The position numbers and the translations under genes are program-made. This document shows, in pieces, positions 6,958 to 10,391 of a stretch of 10,391 nucleotides of DNA. A model generated the notes under the pieces. The model had not been told where the DNA came from. It saw only the letters and a list, made by a program, of their open reading frames with translations, and made no database searches. The stretch lies in the NCBI GenBank assembly GCA_964401845.1, contig CAYOAD010000149.1, positions 1-10,391 on the forward strand. The letters run 5' to 3'. The first letter of the stretch is position 1, and every line of letters begins with the position of its first letter. Origin of the DNA: CAYFKJ01 sp964401845. Lineage in GTDB: Bacteria; Pseudomonadota; Alphaproteobacteria; UBA2966.

Positions 6958-7308
6958 CTACGGCCCCTTAAACAGCCCCGTACCAGCAAGCCCAATCTGC
7001 CGCCGTCGCGGCTTGATCGGCTTCATCATCATTCGAGTTAGATGCTCGCGTATTGAGACAGGATCGGCTCCCGGTATTACGAGTTGACGGCCTTCTGCCT
7101 TGAACGATTGTCGCTTTTTCGGCGTGATACGCTCAGCGCCGGGGATGACGAACTGGCGTCCCTCGGTTGGGAAGTTGGATGGTGTCATTGTTGGCTGCCT
7201 ATTGTTGGATTTGAAGCCAAGGTTGGTGAAGCCGGATGGCATATCGGGGGAGAGCGTCACCCGTGAGGGCAGCTTGTCACACCCACCTATACCCGGCTCC
7301 AACGTCAA
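6958..7308 (-). CDS. Small basic protein with internal VIPGA repeat, function unknown
   Basis: I do not recognise a named family. The frame encodes up to 116 residues from a TTG at 7308. Later in-frame ATG codons at 7242 and 7191 (77 residues) are equally possible, and none has a strong ribosome binding site. The C-terminal half looks like real protein. 'EGRQFVIPGAE' (49-59) is repeated as 'EGRQLVIPGAD' (72-82). It is followed by a basic stretch 'KPIKPRRRQ' (96-104) and the tail 'GLAGTGLFKGP'. Similar short proteins with a '(V)IPG(A)E' motif and a C-terminal '...LF' are, as I recall, common near phage-derived genes in alphaproteobacteria; this is recollection rather than a search result. It lies 12 bases downstream of the HGGXSTGP gene if the TTG is used, so they probably share a transcript. 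Confidence 0.55.
   Translation of the reverse strand: MTLEPGIGGCDKLPSRVTLSPDMPSGFTNLGFKSNNRQPTMTPSNFPTEGRQFVIPGAERITPKKRQSFKAEGRQLVIPGADPVSIREHLTRMMMKPIKPRRRQIGLAGTGLFKGP
7063..7164 (-). repeat. Tandem protein-level repeat EGRQ(F/L)VIPGA(E/D)
   Basis: Two 11-residue units (7132-7164 and 7063-7095) are 23 codons apart. Nine of 11 residues are identical, and the two changes are conservative. The DNA has diverged at synonymous positions, so the duplication is not recent and the motif seems to be under selection. Confidence 0.6.
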
Positions 7309-7320
7309 TTTAGCAGACGC

Positions 7321-7557
7321 TCAGTCCGATTGGAAACGGAGCCTCGCGTACTGACGCTCTCGCCCCGCCTTCATTGCAGCCACCGTCCTCGCCATCCCCT
7401 CAGCCGTGCGCGGTCCCGTAGATAATCCACCGTGCAACCGACACCGACCATTACGCGGCTTGTCATTCACTCGATCCCAAACCGCCGGCGCACGACACTT
7501 GCCGCCAACCCGCGTCTTCGCGCCACAGTGAGGTCGTTGTGATTTAGGTATCGTCAT
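7321..7557 (-). CDS. HGGXSTGP motif-containing small protein
   Basis: The 78-residue protein carries 'HGGLSTGP' at 42-49, the signature of a family of short proteins found mostly in phages and integrated elements. The motif is preceded by a potential zinc-binding set: C11 in 'CGAKTR', C21 in 'GGKCRAP', and C39/H42 in 'GRCRLHGG'. A basic, helical C-terminus ('TAEGMARTVAAMKAGRERQYARLRF') follows. Both parts suggest nucleic-acid binding. The exact function of the family is not established to my knowledge. The ATG start has only a weak ribosome binding site and overlaps by four bases (ATGA) the stop of the frame upstream, so it may be translated by coupling. Its presence supports a phage or plasmid origin for this half of the window. 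Confidence 0.8.
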   Translation of the reverse strand: MTIPKSQRPHCGAKTRVGGKCRAPAVWDRVNDKPRNGRCRLHGGLSTGPRTAEGMARTVAAMKAGRERQYARLRFQSD

Positions 7558-7676
7558 TTGTAAAAGCCCATGATGCGCCTGCGCCTGCGCGCGTGGTGGT
7601 CGATTTGGGGATAAGGCCGCCCGTAAATTGCTAATTTTTCCTGTAGCAGTTCATTGTCGGCAATGTCGCTCGCGCG
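7554..7676 (-). pseudogene. 40-codon start-less reading frame overlapping the HGGXSTGP gene
   Basis: Between the stop at 7677-7679 and the TGA at 7554-7556 this minus-strand frame encodes a protein-like tail: 'NELLQEKLAIYGRPYPQ' and, near the end, five arginines before 'IMGFYK'. It has no ATG, GTG or TTG before codon 36. Its stop overlaps the ATG of the next gene as ATGA, typical of real gene pairs. It is either a truncated remnant of a longer gene, a gene that lost its 5' end to the repeat at 7654-7674, or a gene starting at CTG (7647-7649). A chance open frame cannot be excluded. Confidence 0.35.
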
Positions 7677-7825
7677 CTAGATAGATTTCAAAAATAATCC
7701 TGCACATAGAAAGAAATGCGGTTTTTCATTTTTGTCTCGCGCACGCGAGCGACAAAGTCGACAAGGGCACGGTGGAGTTTGCTGGCACAAGTAGTATTTC
7801 GCCTCGCGAGCGACAATGTCGACAA
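7654..7825. repeat. Three copies of a 21-base repeat (two direct, one inverted)
   Basis: Copies are at 7744-7764 (+), 7805-7825 (+) and 7654-7674 (-). All begin CGCGAGCGACA and end CGACAA. The two plus-strand copies differ at one base; the inverted copy differs from the 7805 copy at two. Each plus copy contains the half-site GACAA twice. The copies fill the interval just after the primase-like gene. They could be iterons of a replication origin, repressor operators, or ends of a small non-coding element. Confidence 0.65.
7731..7756. other. Bulged hairpin overlapping one 21-base repeat
   Basis: TTTGTC-TCGC pairs with GCGA-(GC)-GACAAA around a 4-base loop, with a two-base bulge. The right arm is the start of the repeat copy at 7744. 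The 45 bases to its left are AT-rich. A strong stem beside AT-rich DNA and repeats is compatible with an origin or a transcript end. Confidence 0.4.
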
Positions 7826-7827
7826 TT

Positions 7828-10365
7828 CTAATCATCCTTGTCACCTCGGATAGTTTCAAAAATCTCCTTTAGATTTGCGCGTTCAATTTCGCGGCGCTTG
7901 GATTCCAATTTGGCTTTTTCTGTGTACCGGCTGTGAACAAGTGGATTTACGGACCAAGCCCTCGTCCCTTTTCCCGGATTGGCCGGTTCAGGCTCAACCC
8001 ATCCAAAATTCTGCAATACCTCCATCACGTCCTGAACGGTTCTGGTTTCCGCGTTTTTGAACGAGCGGTAACTGCGAACGATATCTCGTACGGTAATGCG
8101 CTCTAGCGTGTGTGCTAGAATATATCCCGCGATCCAATTGACGTGCTCGGCGTGCGGGCCACTTGGAACAACCTCGCCATAGAAATGGAAGGCGTGGTGG
8201 ACGAAATAATCTCGCAACAATGTGTCGGCTCTCTGTGCAGCTTTTTCACCAATCACAAGCGATGGTTCGTCGCCTCCTACGACTTCTTCGATGATGTGAA
8301 GCGTTAGCGCCAATCTCGAAAACACCGCTTCCAATTTGGTAAAGTGAGCGCGCAGTGAAGGGGCCAGCGCGTGAATCTTTGATGCGCTTCCGACATATGC
8401 TGAAAACGCTTCGCGAACTTCGTGAGCGCCTTCATCGTATCGGTATGGTTCGTCTTGAGGAGCCAATTCAGCCAAGTGCTCAACGAGCGCGTGATAGCCG
8501 TCTGTCGCGCCTTGCTTTTCTGGCCGATCAGCACCCTCGAACGCCTGTCGCGCACATACGATCATGAAACGTTGAAGCATCCCGTCTTCTTCCATGTTCT
8601 TCGCTATTTTTCGCAGCGGTCGTTCTTGGATACCGCCCAACATGCTCACGGAGATATTTTGAATTAGATGACTTCCACGCCCGATGCGGTCGACGCGCCC
8701 CGATTCGCCGTTGTAGGCGCTCAGCCAAAAACCTCGGTCTTTAGACGCGCCGTTGGGTTTGTAGGCTCCCATTGAACCAAACCAGCCGGTCAATTCATCC
8801 GAAAAGCACAACACGCCTCGTTCGTTGTATTTGAGAACGGCACCTAGGGCTTCTGTCGTTGTATCTTCAACCAACAACCGACGTATTACCGGTTCAGGTG
8901 GCTGCAGGGGTGGCGTGCTATCCTTACCGGCGACACGAGCGTCGACGAAAGCCTTCCTTCGCTTTTCATAGACTGCTTTTTCGGTCGCGTATTCCTCCAG
9001 GAGCTTTGAGTCTTCATTGCTCCATCGTTTTTCAATCTTCCGAATCGGTCGGAGCGCAGTGCTAGCCGTCGGCGATTTTTTCGTCGAAGGCTCTCCGAGC
9101 ATTGCCACCCAAAGCCGTGGGCTTTCGGTCCAGCCTGTGTCGTAGCGTTTAACTTGAACTCTGTGCCCGTCATCAATCGCTGAGGCGCAAACAACCAAAA
9201 CGGCAGCCCCCAACACTCCCGGATCGGTTCCCATGATTTCTGCTCGGTCCGCAACATACGTGTTGAGTGCGTCCGGCAATACGTTGGTCGGAAATGCGGG
9301 CGGATCGAAAGTCGCAAACACATCTAGTGGTTCGGGCCACTCCTTGGGTGCGACATTCAACTGCGCGATCACAGCGTCAAGGCCTTCTCGCGCCGCCAAA
9401 TCATTGAAATCGGTATCTCCCTCAGCGCGTTCATTTGCGAATTCGGGAAAGATCGCTTGGCCGCCGATTTTTTGGGCGGCTTCGGAAGCCTTGGTTTTGC
9501 CGGGATTGCCCTCTGTATTGTGATCATCGTCACCTGCGACAATAACCTGGGCGGAAGGATGATCGCTTTTGGCTCTCTTCGCAGTCTCAACGAGGTTACC
9601 CGCATTGAAAGCGCAATAAACTTTATTACCGGTTGCTTCGTTAACAGTCGCGCCTGTCGCGAATCCCTCGACAACGAATAACGCTTCAACTGTTCCCTCG
9701 ATTGCAAAATAGGCCGGCTTCGTTTTGCCTCCCTTTAAAAACGTCTTTTCTCCAGCGGTGTCGATGAACTGGAGGGAGCATATCTCGCCCGTTTTAGCAT
9801 CATGGACCGGCACAACAATTTTTCCTCGGCTAACACGGACGCCATACGGCTTGATATTCTTCGCCGCTATAAACGGATGACCCTCTGGCGCTGGTGAGGA
9901 TTTGTCCCAAATCTCCACCGCTCGATCAACTGCTTCGGACCTCACCATTTCGAGCATTGCCTCGCGCGCCTTTTTGGCGTCGCTTACGGCTTTGTCAAGC
10001 CGTGCCATTTCGGCTGACGACATCGCTTCACGCTTTTTGGAACACCAAACGTCTTTGCCACCGGCTCGCCAATCGCCATACACAAGGATGCCAATAATTG
10101 AACCTTGAGCGTGGTCATCGAAGCTTTCGAAGTAAATGTACCAACCTGATTTCCTACCTGGCTTTTCGCCAGGAGCATCCACGCGCTGGATTAGATCGAC
10201 GACGGCGATGGAAGGAACGTCGTAGCCCTTCGCTCGCATTTCGTCCATCGCGGCAGTGCGTGGGTTCTCAGCGATTTCGTAAGCTGGCATACTATCGCCC
10301 ATATGATTTCGCGGATTAAATCCATCGGGAGCCACAACTGGTCTTCCCCAGAAAAAGTGGTCCAC
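7828..10365 (-). CDS. TOPRIM plus DUF3987 helicase/primase-like replication protein of a mobile element
   Basis: The 845-residue protein has a two-part plan known from phage and plasmid replication proteins. First comes a primase-type TOPRIM fold: 'VVEGFATG' (231-238, with E233), 'VAGDDDHN' (276-283) and 'DTDFNDLA' (317-324). It is preceded by 'SRGKIVVPVHD' (179-189), common in such primases. Second is a DUF3987 ATPase-like region: Walker A-like 'GEPSTKKS' (424-431), Walker B-like 'GVLCFSDELTGWF' (517-529), a sensor-like 'VSMLGGIQ' (573-580) and 'LQRF' (597-600). A winged-helix-like tail (about 757-807) ends the protein, followed by a charged helix. The likely role is priming or unwinding DNA for element replication. 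The start is uncertain: GTG at 10365 has no good ribosome binding site, ATG codons at 10302 and 10290 are alternatives, and the frame stays open to the window edge. GC content is lower than in the catabolic genes. Confidence 0.85.
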   Translation of the reverse strand: MDHFFWGRPVVAPDGFNPRNHMGDSMPAYEIAENPRTAAMDEMRAKGYDVPSIAVVDLIQRVDAPGEKPGRKSGWYIYFESFDDHAQGSIIGILVYGDWRAGGKDVWCSKKREAMSSAEMARLDKAVSDAKKAREAMLEMVRSEAVDRAVEIWDKSSPAPEGHPFIAAKNIKPYGVRVSRGKIVVPVHDAKTGEICSLQFIDTAGEKTFLKGGKTKPAYFAIEGTVEALFVVEGFATGATVNEATGNKVYCAFNAGNLVETAKRAKSDHPSAQVIVAGDDDHNTEGNPGKTKASEAAQKIGGQAIFPEFANERAEGDTDFNDLAAREGLDAVIAQLNVAPKEWPEPLDVFATFDPPAFPTNVLPDALNTYVADRAEIMGTDPGVLGAAVLVVCASAIDDGHRVQVKRYDTGWTESPRLWVAMLGEPSTKKSPTASTALRPIRKIEKRWSNEDSKLLEEYATEKAVYEKRRKAFVDARVAGKDSTPPLQPPEPVIRRLLVEDTTTEALGAVLKYNERGVLCFSDELTGWFGSMGAYKPNGASKDRGFWLSAYNGESGRVDRIGRGSHLIQNISVSMLGGIQERPLRKIAKNMEEDGMLQRFMIVCARQAFEGADRPEKQGATDGYHALVEHLAELAPQDEPYRYDEGAHEVREAFSAYVGSASKIHALAPSLRAHFTKLEAVFSRLALTLHIIEEVVGGDEPSLVIGEKAAQRADTLLRDYFVHHAFHFYGEVVPSGPHAEHVNWIAGYILAHTLERITVRDIVRSYRSFKNAETRTVQDVMEVLQNFGWVEPEPANPGKGTRAWSVNPLVHSRYTEKAKLESKRREIERANLKEIFETIRGDKDD

Positions 10366-10391
10366 CTTTATTGTTAGTTGAAGGAGGATCA

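Noticed and set aside
6747..6995. 82-codon minus-strand frame in the junction
   Set aside because: Overlaps the end of the preceding gene, contains scattered Cys/Trp and hairpin sequence, and shows no ribosome binding site or family resemblance.
7654..7825. CRISPR array
   Set aside because: Only three copies, one inverted, with unequal spacing and no cas genes.
7677..7859. 60-codon minus-strand frame in the repeat region
   Set aside because: It is largely made of the 21-base repeat and hairpin sequence and overlaps the end of the primase-like gene; probably not coding.

Overview
The window reads as chromosome of a GC-rich alphaproteobacterium-like organism. The basis is the GC-rich codon use, a tripartite TRAP carboxylate transporter operon, a cyclase/TPR-type C-terminus, and small mobile-element proteins of a style common in that class. 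No rRNA or tRNA is present to confirm the taxonomy. Two unlike halves meet at about 6.6-6.96 kb.

Left half (1-6573) is a compact catabolic locus. After the tail of a TPR protein (1-246, +), five genes run leftward on the minus strand. In transcription order they are a CaiB/BaiF CoA-transferase, an HMG-CoA lyase-family enzyme, and the binding protein, small permease and large permease of a TRAP transporter (DctP, DctQ, DctM). Three junctions are very tight (4-base ATGA overlaps at 4325-4328 and 1770-1773, and 8 bases between dctP and dctQ), so this is almost certainly one operon. A LysR regulator (5635-6573, +) is transcribed divergently across a 119-base AT-rich control region that holds dyads and overlapping promoter-like sequences. 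Together the genes suggest: import of a carboxylate, activation to a CoA thioester by CoA transfer, then retro-aldol cleavage by the lyase. 3-hydroxy-3-methylglutarate or a similar branched or hydroxylated dicarboxylate is the most economical guess for the substrate.

A 384-base stretch without a credible gene (6574-6957) follows. It is unusually rich in short hairpins and carries an 11-base direct repeat.

Right half (6958-10391) looks like part of an integrated mobile element (prophage or plasmid-like). It is visibly less GC-rich. All its genes are on the minus strand: a large TOPRIM plus DUF3987 helicase/primase-like protein (7828-10365, possibly running off the right edge), a probable 40-codon start-less reading frame, an HGGXSTGP-motif small protein, and a small protein with an internal tandem repeat. 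Between the primase-like gene and the small genes lie three copies of a 21-base repeat (two direct, one inverted) and a hairpin. This is the most intriguing unexplained structure here, a candidate replication origin or operator cluster. No integrase, structural phage gene, CRISPR array or complete insertion sequence was seen.
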